A stretch of DNA of 16,529 bases from Pelagophyceae sp. CCMP2097 (taxonomy: Eukaryota > Sar > Pelagophyceae). The notes under the pieces are model-generated. The model did no database searches and had not been told where the DNA came from. It saw only the letters and a list, made by a program, of their open reading frames with translations. Of the stretch, positions 1 through 8,673 are shown one piece after another (the first letter of the stretch is position 1; each line of letters opens with the position of its first letter). A program made the position numbers and the translations under genes. The DNA is taken from NCBI GenBank assembly GCA_026770575.1, contig MU657398.1, positions 41,389-57,917 on the forward strand. The letters run 5' to 3'.

Positions 1-106
1 ACCCCCATGCCTCTAATGCCGCTCGCGAATCCAGCATCACTGTCTATTCCATGGCGATACGAGATTTCCGACAGAAGCCCCGACACGGTCGAGAAACCGA
101 CTGGAG

Positions 107-400
107 CTACCGCCAGTCTGCGCCAGTGACGGTGGTCGACGCACGCAACCGCCGTCCGCCGCCCGGCGTGTACACGTCCCCGGTCGCATCGTAGATGTGC
201 ACGATGCGGCGGATCGTCGAAGACGAGATGAGCCGCAAGTTGGTGCCGCCAATTCGGAAGACTTAGTGAGCACAAATCTGCTCCGCGCTCCAGCCGTGGT
301 CGACGTGCAGCTGCACGACGTACCACCGCAGCGCCTTGCCATGCTTGCCGAAACCACGCGCATCTCTGCGGCCCCGCATCCTCCGCGCGCCGGGGGGCAT
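107..400 (-). pseudogene. Broken transposase-like helix-turn-helix fragment in host flank
   Basis: On the minus strand a basic GC-rich reading frame runs from an ATG at 400 through an HxKALRWYVVQL-type helix and a GWSAEQI segment. It meets an in-frame TAA at 265-263, then continues in the same frame with SSSTIRRIVHIYDATGDV and a Gly/Arg-rich GGGRR tail, ending at a TAG near 107. The pattern 'start HTH, second helix with TIRRI, then TGDV' resembles the N-terminal DNA-binding region of Tc1/IS630-type transposases. No catalytic DDE part is visible in the window. The stop could also lie in a small unspliced intron. This is a family-level guess from motif shape only. The GC-rich codon use matches the right-hand flank and differs from the AT-rich block beginning at 478. 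Confidence 0.3.
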
Positions 401-415
401 CCTGACAGTGACCCG

Positions 416-472
416 CCGATACTTGGCCCAAAAGCCGGTATTTGTACCGATAGTCGATAGTTCAAGTATCGG
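416..472. repeat. 10-base inverted repeat at the host/virus junction
   Basis: CCGATACTTG at 416-425 is perfectly inverted as CAAGTATCGG at 463-472, with 37 bases between. A further CCGATA/TATCGG pairing is possible inside it. It lies just left of the abrupt drop in GC content, so it may be the end of a small host transposon or a scar of the junction. Confidence 0.5.
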
Positions 473-479
473 CCCCATT

Positions 480-1039
480 CATTTTACCCGGAAAGTGCTG
501 TATGTAACTGCTCAATTGTATAAGGAAGAGTATGCTCAGAAACCTACTCATCTCGGGGTTTTGTATTGGGATATTCTCGTCAGATTATAATCGAAAAATA
601 TAACCAATGCGGGAACACAATCGATAGGATGCCTTACTATTATGACACTGACAGTATGGTAATAACAAGTGGATGTTTAGATAAAGTAAAAATCGATGAA
701 AAACTTGTTGGCATCATGGGTGAAGTAGGGGGGGGGAATTATTGCAGCGATCTTTATCGCTCAAAATTGTATGCTTTTAATACATATCTTCTAAGGATCA
801 AGCATTTAAACATCATTTCAGAGCTAAGGGTGTCTCGACTAAAATTCCAGCATTTATAAAAACATTACATAATCGGGGAGAAAAAAATTATGAAGAACCA
901 CAAAGAAGCCTTTGGAATTAATTTAAAGATATGTATGAGGGCAAGTCAAAAATATTCTTTCAGACGTTTTCTATTAAAAAATAAGTTTGAAGTAAGCAAC
1001 CAACGAAAAATATTCGATTTTATCACATCGTCATATTGA
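480..1039 (+). pseudogene. Family B DNA polymerase, C-terminal fragment (probably protein-primed type)
   Basis: This would be the replicative polymerase of the element. The visible part starts with KPTHLGV, shifts frame near 575, and continues with YSRQII and then the catalytic motif C YYYDTDS at 635-655. The two Asp residues of that motif bind the metal ions in family B polymerases. A nine-G run (728-736) and a KLYAF segment follow, matching the conserved Lys-x-Tyr position. A second shift near 790 leads to HHFRAKGVSTKIPAF, then an in-frame TAA at about 929-931. Another shift then leads to a readable tail, FEVSNQRKIFDFITSSY, and a TGA at 1037-1039. Motifs A and B and the exonuclease domain are missing because the junction near 478 cuts the gene. 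The YSR/YxDTDS spacing suits polymerases of Polintons and virophages. Function is lost. Confidence 0.72.
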
Positions 1040-1111
1040 TTCGGAGTAGACTAAAAGGGAAATAAATAAAAATAAATGGGTTGTCGTCTACATATAAATG
1101 ATTAATGAGAA

Positions 1112-1600
1112 TTGGATCAATCAGTTTTTTCTTCTTCTGTCCCTTATGGGTTTGATCTTAAAACAGCGTTTTTAAAGATAAAACTGATTATCTTATTATA
1201 TAATACGAAGGGACAAATTAACATCATAACTTGTTTAGAAACAAATTTGCGATATTTCGGAGGTACTGAACAAAATTTAAAAAATTGTTTTTCTAGACAT
1301 TTATCAAATCCTACAAAAACATCTCTTCGTGTTTTAAAACATGGATGCCATTGTATCACGTGTTTAGAGGAGATAATGTTTGAAAATATAAAAGAATTGC
1401 GTGAAAAGGGATAGTTATAAAATATTACGATTGTGTCAATAAAAAATATTCCGATCAATTCTTATGAGGAAAGTTGGAATCATTGAGCTCTAAGAAATAG
1501 AGATAAAGAACGTATTCGTTCTAAGAAATTCCGTTCTGACAACCCGAATTATTATAGACAATATAGAGCAGCCAGAAAAAATCCAGTTAAATCGAAGGAA
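1112..1600 (+). pseudogene. GIY-YIG endonuclease with basic C-terminal tail, decayed
   Basis: The frame from 1112 to 1414 holds INIITCLETNLRYFGGTEQN, matching the 'K-Y-x-I ... Y-x-G-x-T-x-N' core of GIY-YIG nucleases. It continues with a CFSRHLSNPTKTS segment carrying the Arg-x-x-x-His-type helix and then ENIKELREK, where these proteins usually have the catalytic Glu region. After frame changes one reads NIPINSYEESWNH and then NRDKERIRSKKFRSDNPNYY, a charged repeat often seen after this domain in viral homologues. The N-terminus cannot be fixed and the first Tyr of GIY is not clear. Such nucleases are common as stand-alone mobile genes in large DNA viruses and virophages. It lies just downstream of the polymerase on the same strand. 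Confidence 0.6.
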
Positions 1601-1663
1601 ATTGTTACATTTCCTTTTTTTATAATTACAGAATCCTCATTTTTTTCTTACTTGCTTTCCTTT

Positions 1664-1846
1664 TTAATACATACAATTATTTTCTCTCGGCTTATTTTTA
1701 ACGATAAATTCGATAATATGATCTTCAAAATAAGGAAATCGTCCTTTAATATAATTATAATCGTATTGATCCTCAGTATTGATAAATCTGAACATGTCTA
1801 TATTTTTTGGAACATTATCAAATTCTTCCAGATATTTAAATAATTA
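1664..1846 (-). pseudogene. Unidentified protein remnant, acidic/aromatic
   Basis: A minus-strand frame without stops reads FKYLEEFDNVPKNIDMFRF and then DQYDYNYIKGRFPYFEDHII, ending with a Lys/Arg-rich tail and a TAA at 1666-1664. The composition is protein-like, with alternating charges and aromatics, unlike the Ile/Phe-only translation of the plus strand here. There is no in-frame start; a stop precedes it, so the 5' part is missing or in another frame. I do not recognise the family. It converges with the nuclease remnant. Confidence 0.4.
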
Positions 1847-1884
1847 TATCATTTGTGTAATTAAAAATGTAATTAAATCTAAAA

Positions 1885-2364
1885 ATGACGTACTTCGAAA
1901 AATGAGATTTTTTTGAAGAATATGAAGAGATTGATGGACATGTCGAATGTTTGAAGAAAAATTTTCCGTGTAAAGAAGTTGTTATGGTAGGAAGTTCCGT
2001 CCCCTTTTGGATTCTGCTCCCTATTGGATTCGGAATGGCCAATGAGAGGGCTTGAAAATGCAATTTGTTCAGAAAAAGCATTTTTGCACCTAGATGAAGA
2101 CTTAACTAAACCAAAATCAAAACGTGTTCGAACTGCTGCATAAATCTCTGCCGATAAAAAATCAGGTGAATTGAATAAGATTCGTAATTTAGACAAAAGG
2201 AAAATAATAAAAAGACTTAAGATGAGAAAAAAAAGGACGAGATTGATAGAATTGTAATCTTGGCGCTTGAATCACGATCAAAACCAACACAAAAAAAAGT
2301 CCAAAATATCAAAAAAAAACAAAAATTTCAAGAATATTCTGATGATTCTGATGATTCGGATTAA
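1885..2364 (+). pseudogene. Charged viral protein gene interrupted by a MITE
   Basis: The frame starts at ATG 1885 (MTYFEK), has a TGA after six codons, and continues in the same frame as FFEEYEEIDGHVECLKKNF up to GTA at 1987-1989, where the repeat element of 1990-2090 is inserted. After the element the frame resumes as DEDLTKPKSKRVRTAA. Removing the element plus one TA restores a continuous frame across the site. Further on are a TAA, a frameshift, and a Lys-rich stretch ending in an acidic tail DDSDDSD before TAA 2362-2364. The protein would be about 125 residues and highly charged, consistent with a nucleic-acid-binding or scaffold role, but I do not recognise it. Confidence 0.5.
1990..2090 (+). 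mobile_element. MITE copy 1, partly deleted, flanked by TA
   Basis: This 101-base sequence is nearly identical (two mismatches by eye over about 100 bases) to the left half of the complete element at 11338-11525. It begins with the same GGAAGTTCCGTCCC end directly after a TA (1988-1989). Similarity stops at 2089, after TTTTTGCAC. The right inverted repeat is missing, yet a TA (2091-2092) follows. It probably lost its right half by internal deletion. It interrupts the gene at 1885-2364. Confidence 0.75.
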
Positions 2365-2410
2365 TCTGGCTTTGATAATTCTAGCAGAACATTATTTCAA
2401 TTTGTTTAAT

Positions 2411-2945
2411 TTATTCTGTTTCTTCTTGAAGTTCTTCGAGTTCTTTAATGGCTGCAAATCGTTTCTTTTCCTTTGTTTTATCTTGCCTTTTCTTTGTGTG
2501 AACTTCTGCAAAATCTCCAGGTGATAGTTTGGAGCGCTTTTGATATTTTAAAAATTCGAACAAATTTTTCGAAATTTTTATTATTATATTCGGTTCTGGG
2601 GTTAGAACAGGTTTTTAATAAATAGATTTTTTTTATTGTATATTTGAAGTTTTTGTTTAACTCGTTTTGTTTGATAATGATAATGGTGTATCATTATGTT
2701 TGGATTAGGTTGTTTATGTTCTTTTGGTGATATAAATCGCCTATTTTCAAATCGAATATCCTCAATTTTCTTCACCCGATTAACTCTTTTTTGATTTTCA
2801 TGATTTTCTTGCCTTCTTTATCAGATAACATTATCATTACTCTTTAAAGAAAGTAGATCGAAATTTTATTAAATTCTCGGGTTTCCAAATTCTTGACGAT
2901 AAAAAAAACTTTTTTTTTTGGTGAGATTGAATCACATAATTTTTA
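2411..2945 (-). pseudogene. Unidentified Lys/Glu-rich protein remnant
   Basis: Read on the minus strand, the coding sense can be followed through frame changes: CDSISPKKKVFFIVKNLETR, then RRQENHENQKRVNRVKKIED with IRFENRRFISPKEH, then after a shift near 2610 LTPEPNIIIKISKNLFEFLK followed by YQKRSKLSPGDFAEVHTKKR and an EELQEETE C-terminus with TAA 2413-2411. It is predicted to be largely helical and highly charged, possibly coiled coil at the end. No family is recognised. It converges with the preceding plus-strand gene, with 46 bases between the stops. Confidence 0.45.
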
Positions 2946-3062
2946 AAATTCTCGGTATGAAATCTGCGTTTAGAATTCTTCTCAGAAAAGTTTAAAGCGT
3001 TTGCTATTCAAAGGTTTGAAATAAATGAGCATATTTTAATTTTCTTTTATTGTATATGAAAC

Positions 3063-3452
3063 TTGAAGCAAATCCTGTTATAACAGATAGATCGAGGAAC
3101 GCAAGTGACGGTGTTTCATGACAATCTCAGACAACTTATCAATTACGCGTTTATTGGTTTTTTATTTACTGGCGGCATCGTTGATAAATAAAAAACGTCT
3201 TGCTGTTCCAACGAAGTGAATTCTAACAATTCCATAGCGTGATCCAGAAAATTCTCATCAAAAAACATCATATATTTGAATCGATGGCACTCAACGCCAT
3301 ATACTAATTTTATTGAAAAATGCCGTTTTATTAATCCATAAAGCAAGGTCATGTGAGTTATTCTTTTTATCATAGAATTAAAATTTATTATCTACGGACT
3401 GCTGTATAATATCCACATCAACCGATTTGCTAACATTCTCAACAATCTTCAT
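3063..3452 (-). pseudogene. Unidentified viral protein remnant downstream of the capsid gene
   Basis: A start at ATG 3452 gives MKIVENVSKSVDVDIIQQSV. A frameshift near 3390 then leads into the 76-codon frame at 3143-3373, which contains LVYGVECHRFKYMMFFDENF and ELLEFTSLEQQDVFYLS. Beyond its stop another frame continues with DKLSEIVMKHRHLRSSIYLL to about 3063. A Lys-rich in-frame extension, LELKSKKKKAKIKF, lies upstream of the ATG up to about 3560. The gene follows the capsid-like gene on the same strand, where related elements often carry a packaging ATPase. I see no Walker A motif and do not assign that function. The stretch 3560-3688 is plain AT-rich DNA. Confidence 0.4.
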
Positions 3453-3688
3453 TATATTATTTTTAATTATTTTAATTATTTTTATTTTGAAGATTTTAAA
3501 TTTTATTTTAGCTTTTTTCTTCTTGCTTTTAAGTTCTAGAGAATCGTTGTAACTAAAAAAACTTTACTTTCTTCAATCAATTGTTTGAAACTGGCAAAGA
3601 TGTAACATCCTAACAACACTATTTTATTTTCATCATTTCAATCATCAACAATATTTGAATATATATATTATTATTATTTTTTTACTTT

Positions 3689-4960
3689 TTAATTAGACAG
3701 TTCAAACGAGCGAGTGGTTGTACAGTCCAATGATATAAAGCCATCGAAATTTACAAACGCTGTCATGGTGAGGATATCTGTGGTGGCTTCACTTAATTCG
3801 ACTTCGATTGTGGAAATACATGAAGATATGTTCATGCCAGGTCTCAAAGCGTCGCTCTTGCCGATCATACTATCACAACCTATTGACACGATGAAGGATC
3901 TCGATTTGTATTCAGCAAGAGTTTCATAACCGTAAATTACTAAATCAGATAGATGATGAGACGCGATTCTTGCGAAATTTTTAATAATCGCCGAGCTTTT
4001 AGTTAGGATACCCCCACTGCTCATAACCGGAGTTTCGTCTATTATCTAAGTCACTTTAACAATTTTATTCTTCTCGAGGGTCTGCCATTGTTGAGTATAC
4101 TTTGGAAATTTCTTTGATACCACGATGTTGATGGAATGAACCGAACTCATTGATGCGCCAAAATTGAAAACGTGGGATTGTGCAACGGAGGGAATTGTCG
4201 ATATAAATGATGTGGTGTTTACCGCTAAATATTTGATAATACCATTATGACTCGCGATAATCTGAGAATCAACTTGTGAAGCACAATCGCGAGATAGAGG
4301 ACAATATTTTTGAATAGTAAACCATTATCATCGGCATCATGTTCTACTTGTTCTGCAAGGGTCTTATTGTCTTCCGGCATTGTCATCGGAATTTAAATAT
4401 GTGAAATTATAGGAATTAACCTCACAAACCAAATCAAGTTCCAAACTATGGGAAGAAAGAAATGGGATATATGTACCATTACCAAAGAACGAACCCATAA
4501 GATTGGAAAGAGGCTCAGTAAACGAATAGGTTTTAATCGCCTCCATCGAGATACCATCAACCGTATCCTTCATCTCATGGCAGATAAAACCGTCGCCTGC
4601 CATGTTTTGTTATCCTGTCCATTTTTTAAATGAATGTTGCGATATACTAGATAATTCATTATAATAGATAAATGTGGGCCTTGATTTCGTAAATCGACTG
4701 AAGAGAAAAACCCACTTGATCCAATAGCCGACATTCTTGCGTTTTCGGAGGATATTTTTAACATCTGCCAAAAAAAGGAACGCATAAATGCCAACGTAAT
4801 TGGCTATTTTGTTCGCTGGAAATTTGATACGACACGTCTTCCCGCCTTTAAAAATTCGGACCGCTGGTAGGAACAACCTTGTGATAAACTAAGCGAGCAG
4901 GCGCACTGCGTGATTTGTCAATAGTCTTAAATCGATCGGAAATTCCTGATATTAATAAAT
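3689..4960 (-). pseudogene. Capsid-like protein, probable double-jelly-roll major capsid protein
   Basis: The sense can be followed for about 420 codons. The N-terminal region contains SDRFKTIDKSRSAPARLVYH and VVPTSGP, followed after a shift by KTCRIKFPANKIANYVGIYA. A frame at 4794-4570 has GPHLSIIMNYLVYRNIHLKN. The frame at 4603-4364 has GNGTYIPFLSSHSLELDLVC, resembling the 'fIPL..hpLeleL' strand of Polinton/virophage capsids. The next frame contains HVFNFGASMSSVHSINIVVS, like the conserved strand before the last sheets, then a single in-frame TAG at about 4045. The last 111 codons, with MNISSCISTIEVEL and VNFDGFISLDCTTTRSFELS, end at 3689. Overall length, beta-rich character and order fit a major capsid protein, but this rests on pattern only; a different virion protein is possible. 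No intact ATG start is visible. Confidence 0.55.
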
Positions 4961-5032
4961 GTTTTATTTTTATTTTTATTAATTTATTAGTTTTATTTAT
5001 TTTTATTTAGAAACATGCACATATGTCTTTTT

Positions 5033-5317
5033 TCAAGCATGATAATATGAAAAGTCCATAATAAGCAATTCTTTGAAAGGGAACTTTTCTACGTAAATCA
5101 AATCAATTTGATCAAAGGAAAATATTAAATATTTTGGTAGAGTATCTATAAAATAGAAGGGAGTGTTTGGTAGAATAAATTCATCTTCTATGAGATTAAT
5201 TTCTTAAAAATTGTTATTTGTTTTAACATTTTTATAATTTCGCGTGGATATACCTTTAACACTAATATCGTTAAAAGCATTCCCATCAGAGGGAACGGTT
5301 AGATAATTCACATTTAA
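5033..5317 (-). pseudogene. Unidentified protein remnant upstream of the capsid-like gene
   Basis: A minus-strand frame of about 95 codons contains NYLTVPSDGNAFNDISVKGI and STRNYKNVKTNNN, one in-frame TAA at about 5203, then INLIEDEFILPNTPFYFIDT and a KFPFKELLIMDFSYYHA end with TGA 5035-5033. There is no Met start after the preceding stop. It has the mixed composition of a real protein. It lies about 70 bases upstream of the capsid-like gene on the same strand, so a structural role is possible, but no family is recognised. The 5318-5520 stretch is AT-rich with a poly-A run near 5411-5425. Confidence 0.4.
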
Positions 5318-5523
5318 TTAAACGGCTCGCATTAACTAAAGTGTTTCATACTGAGTAAGGAAAACATTTCCTCGCTAATTTGGAATTCAAATTCCTATTT
5401 GGAAACTCTTAAAAAAAAAAAAAAACATAAATACTTTCAATTTAATTATCTGACTCACTCATATATTAAACGAATATAATAAATTTAACGTTTTTTGATC
5501 ATACCTTCTTCTTTTTTTTGAAT

Positions 5524-5829
5524 CTATAACAGTCTTTTCAATCGTATTCGCGCTTGCATATAAATACCATTGTTTATATCATATGCCGATTTACCCACAC
5601 CGCTCACCCCTTTGCCTTTATATTTCATGACCGATGATACTCGCAATTGTAACACTTTTACGTCCAATGGTTGGCACGTGGCGGTTATAATTTCTTGCAA
5701 ATTGTCGAAAGCCCATTGTATACATTGTATATAAAAATTATCAAGTTGGTTTTTAATTAAATTTTGATAAATAAAGATACGTTTTAACTTTTTTTCTTCT
5801 GTAAATGAATATAATTTATTGAATAACAA
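5524..5829 (-). pseudogene. Unidentified protein, C-terminal 100 codons intact
   Basis: An open frame of 101 codons ends at 5524 but has no ATG at its beginning (it opens at a TTG after a stop). It contains YIQCIQWAFDNLQEIITATC, LDVKVLQLRVSSVMKY and a Gly/Lys-rich GKGVSGVGKSAYDINNGIYM, ending RIRLKRLL. The GVSGVGKS stretch matches the P-loop consensus formally, but it sits 24 residues before the end and is not followed by a nucleotide-binding fold. The upstream frame at 5841-6062 probably belongs to the same or a neighbouring gene. A GTGAGT...TTTACAG pair spans the gap between them, but I regard decay as likelier than an intron. A virion protein is plausible. Confidence 0.4.
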
Positions 5830-5840
5830 GCTTTTTAAAA

Positions 5841-6320
5841 TTATAAATCTTTCTTTGTATAAATCGCGAGATTTTTTAAAATACTCACGTTATTAATGAC
5901 AATCGGATAACTCCAAGTCGTTGCCATATTAATTTTGTAAACCAGTTGAGCGTCCAACTCCGTTTGAATTATCTCTTCGCTGTCTTTTATCGTCAATTTT
6001 ACTGTCATCGTCCATGAGATATATGCTAAAACATCGTCGTCAATATCATTTAATAATCTCACTTAAAAAAAAGTCGATTATTTTGTCATAATTTTTTTTT
6101 TTTTATAGAGTTGTTCTCGAATATTATATACAATCCGAGACTACAACTAAACGGTAATTTTGCGACACGATTTCCCATATAGAGCGTATTATTGTTGGTT
6201 GTCACATTTCCCGTTTTCATATCAACAAAAATAATGTGTAAATTTTGAAGATTTCAAAAACATCGACAACACAGTCTGACATCATCTCATAAAATTTGAT
6301 AACCGACAACTTCTGTCATG
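5841..6320 (-). pseudogene. Beta-rich probable structural protein remnant
   Basis: Reading leftward from an ATG near 6320 (MTEVVGYQIL) the frame meets two stops. An alternative frame reads FYEMMSDCVVDVFEIFKIYT, and the sense returns with NLHIIFVDMKTGNVTTNNNT and LYMGNRVAKLPFSCSLGLYI. After an A/T homopolymer region (about 6065-6110) the 5841-6062 frame gives DIDDDVLAYISWTMTVKLTI and IIQTELDAQLVYKINMATTW. The alternating hydrophobic/polar strands suggest a beta-sandwich such as a minor capsid (penton) protein of these elements, which would fit its place beside the capsid-like gene. This is an inference from composition and position. The 6321-6533 stretch to its right is AT-rich with scattered short frames that I cannot assign. 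Confidence 0.35.
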
Positions 6321-6533
6321 TTTAATAATTCAAAAAACATACCAGATTACTAGAATATAAATTGACAGGATATACTTTATTTTAATGTTTTTTAATAAAA
6401 TGTTATTGTAAAATTTTGTGGCTTATTTTTAAAAAGACTTTTAAGTCTCAAAAATATCTGTTGTGTTAAAAAATCATTCTTTTTATTTAAAAGTATATTC
6501 CAGTCCTAATTTAATTTTAAAATTCAAGTAATT

Positions 6534-6709
6534 ATTTTTTTGGTTATTTTATGTATTGAATTCATTCCTTGGAAATCAGAAATTTTAACAAAGCATGTGT
6601 TTTCTTTTAACTGAACTGTCTCTGACAAATCGAAAAAGTATGAATCATCAATTTCATTTCGAATCGCATCGCCGCTTGACAAATTTATGTTAACAATTGT
6701 TTAACTCAT
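6534..6709 (-). pseudogene. N-terminal part of a probable virion protein
   Basis: ATG at 6709-6707 overlaps the TGA of the upstream gene (ATGA), the tight packing typical of viral operons. The second codon is followed by an in-frame TAA (Met-Ser-stop). The frame then reads TIVNINLSSGDAIRNEIDDS, YFFDLSETVQLKENTCFVKI and SDFQGMNSI before a TGA at 6536-6534. An opening of the form 'I-x-S-x-D-x-I ... F-x-x-x-L ... v-x-L' is frequent in structural proteins of large and small eukaryotic DNA viruses. The rest of the gene may continue leftward through frameshifts into the 5841-6320 remnant. Confidence 0.4.
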
Positions 6710-6910
6710 TTATTATTATCTTTAAAAAAAAAGTCGGTCGCCGTAATTGTTTCATTCATTTGCTCTGGAAAATGCGGTTTGGCTTATTTCTTTTTCCTTT
6801 AATAGATTTTTATCCCCACAGTTTCCAAATATTTATAATTTGATAATCCGAATTATTTAAACTTTTTATCTCCTTTTTAAGTTCATATTCATTTAAAGAA
6901 CATCAACCAT
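6706..6910 (-). pseudogene. Small charged protein, about 68 codons, frameshifted
   Basis: From ATG 6910 the frame reads MVDVL, then a one-base slip at a T run shifts to LNEYELKKEIKSLNNSDYQI. Another slip leads to KYLETVGIKIY, and the last part is KPHFPEQMNETITATDFFFK with DNNK and TGA 6708-6706. It overlaps the next gene by four bases. No family is recognised. The charged helical beginning and small size suggest an accessory viral protein. Confidence 0.4.
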
Positions 6911-6932
6911 ATTTTATTAAATAACTATTTAT

Positions 6933-7139
6933 ATGGTGTTCAATTTAAAAAAAGAGTTGGATCCTAATTTTTTTTTATATTATATTTCTCTAATCGGTGT
7001 TATCTCACTGTGTTTTTATCGCACTCTTAAAACCTGCTTACCCACGAGAATCTCGCACTGTGAGATTGGGTTTATTAAAATCGATAGCGTTCAAATAAAG
7101 GATGAATTTATTCAGGATTTTCTTGAAAATGAAGAATAA
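6933..7139 (+). CDS. Hypothetical small protein with one membrane-like segment
   Basis: An intact 68-codon frame opens with ATG 6933 and ends with TAA at 7137-7139. It has a hydrophobic segment FFLYYISLIGVISLCFY at about residues 13-29 and a charged end VQIKDEFIQDFLENEE. It would be divergent from the minus-strand gene starting at 6910, 22 bases away. In AT-rich DNA an intact frame of this size can occur by chance, so the call is weak. An 18-A run (7145-7162) follows it. Confidence 0.25.
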   Translation: MVFNLKKELDPNFFLYYISLIGVISLCFYRTLKTCLPTRISHCEIGFIKIDSVQIKDEFIQDFLENEE

Positions 7140-7181
7140 ATTTTAAAAAAAAAAAAAAAAAATAATCCTGTAAGGTCTCTT

Positions 7182-8663
7182 TTAATTTGGTGCAGCCCCT
7201 GTAATAATTGTTCTGTAGGTGTCTTTGGGATACAATAACTTTTTTGCTTCATCTTGTAGAATTAGATTCTCCGGAAACAATCTCGCAGGCAATAATAATA
7301 TCTGCTCTTATTTTAGACAGATCACATTATAAAAAAATGAGGAATCGACTATAATAAATTCTTCACTTTATTTTACGCGCAAATTTTGAGTCGTGGTTGT
7401 GTCTTTTACAATAAAACCAGTTGTTCCCCGATCAATAGTTTTTAAATGATTCGTTGAGGCGATATTGGATGAAATTGATAAACCCGCCCCCGCACGGTAT
7501 TAAGTATCATTTGAGGTTATCTTAAAATTTGGATACAGACCCGTAACCAATGATTCAGCACTCGCGGTTAGTTTAACATTTTGATCCGGCAGGGTGTTGC
7601 TGAATGTTCTCCCAGTTAAAGAAATCCCCTCCTCAGTGCAGTCGTAAGTCGTATCATTCGAAGATATAAAAGGATACGTTCCCGTAACCGATGATGCCCC
7701 GCTGTCGGTTAGACCATTAATTTGATCCGGCAGGGTATCGCTGAATGTAGTGCCAGTTAAAGATAAGCCCGCTCCGGCAGTGTAATAAATAGTTAAGCCG
7801 GTAGCGTCGACGGCGCCGGGAGCGCCTGTAGCCCCAGTCACCCCAGTTGCATTAGTCGTTGGTTTATCGAAAACACCAGTTTCACAATAAGTTTGAACAA
7901 CTGTACTTATCAATTTCATCTTGGCTGAAGTCATATTTTGACAAACCAACAATTGAGAAAATTCAAAATCTGACGATTCTGTAGCATTCCCATTCGAGTC
8001 GTTTATACACTTTGTAGTTGAAGCGTTTTCCGATGATTTCAAGACATTTCCTCTATTCACGTTTTGACTAAGTACATTTCTTCCGATGCGAATGCTTCCA
8101 GAATTTGTAATTGCCATGTTACATAACAGATTCGCATCTCCATCGCTTGTAAACGGTGTGACATTTGTCCCTAAAAAAACGGCAACGCCCCTTTTTTGCC
8201 CATGATGCCAACTATATATTTGAGAACCCAATCTTATCACTAAAAGCCTACGTTGTTTCGTAATGTCCATGTTCCCATATCGAGTTATTGAAAGAAAGAA
8301 AAAATTGTTTGTTGGTAAATTTACATTTAACAAGGTTTTTGTTAATTGTATACCCTTTATTATATCGACTGTTCCAGAAATTAAACAAGGAGTTAGTTCT
8401 TTGGTGGGGAGTGTTCCTGAAATTGAAGCGGTTCGTGTTGGATCTATAATATCAAGTAGGGAAGTCGTTCCATCATAATTATGTGCTGAAAAAACATGAG
8501 TGGTGGTTTCAATCTGAATATTTTCTCAAAGTCGGTTCCATAAGGTCTTACGCTTTATTTGTTAATTTAAAAAAGTGTGTCATCGAAGTCCAAATTTGCG
8601 CTATTGTTTTGTAAATAAATGGTGTGAATAAATCAAGTTAATTTTTGTTAGAATATAATTCAT
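7182..8663 (-). pseudogene. Tail-fibre / collagen-like adhesin 1
   Basis: The start ATG 8663 lies 10 bases after the stop of the upstream fibre gene. The first 60 or so codons are frameshifted (MNYILTKINLIYSHHLF; then SVRPYGTDFEKIF). From about 8500 a frame stays open down to 7500: FSAHNYDGTTSLLDIIDPTR, ISGTLPTKELTPCLISGTVD, a central globular part with GVAVFLGTNVTPFTSDGDAN, and a short Gly-X-Y collagen stretch ATGVTGATGAPGAVDATG. Two tandem repeats of about 48 residues follow, of the 'TYYTAGAGLSLTGTTFSDTL' type ending in SSNDT/TSNDT. A TAA at 7500-7502 breaks a third repeat (YRAGAGLSISSN), and the C-terminal part continues to TAA 7184-7182. These repeats are typical of trimeric phage and giant-virus fibres that bind host surfaces. 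Only a few lesions are seen over about 490 codons. Confidence 0.65.
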
Positions 8664-8673
8664 CGAGTTTGTT

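Noticed and set aside
1206..1458. Minus-strand frame over the GIY-YIG region, and the pair of similar minus-strand frames over both MITE copies
   Set aside because: The shared peptide in the latter is just the translated MITE, and the former is a shadow of the plus-strand nuclease frame.
3063..3160. Packaging ATPase signature in the frame with MKHRHLRSSIYLL
   Set aside because: The position next to the capsid gene and a vague likeness are suggestive, but no Walker motif could be read upstream.
5411..5425. Poly-A runs (also 7145-7162) as signs of retroposed transcripts
   Set aside because: No target duplications or processed-gene structure flank them; A runs are frequent throughout this AT-rich block.
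5590..5625. GVSGVGKS as a Walker A motif of a packaging ATPase
   Set aside because: It is only about 24 residues from the C-terminus, with no following nucleotide-binding fold and no Walker B. A chance match in a structural protein is likelier.
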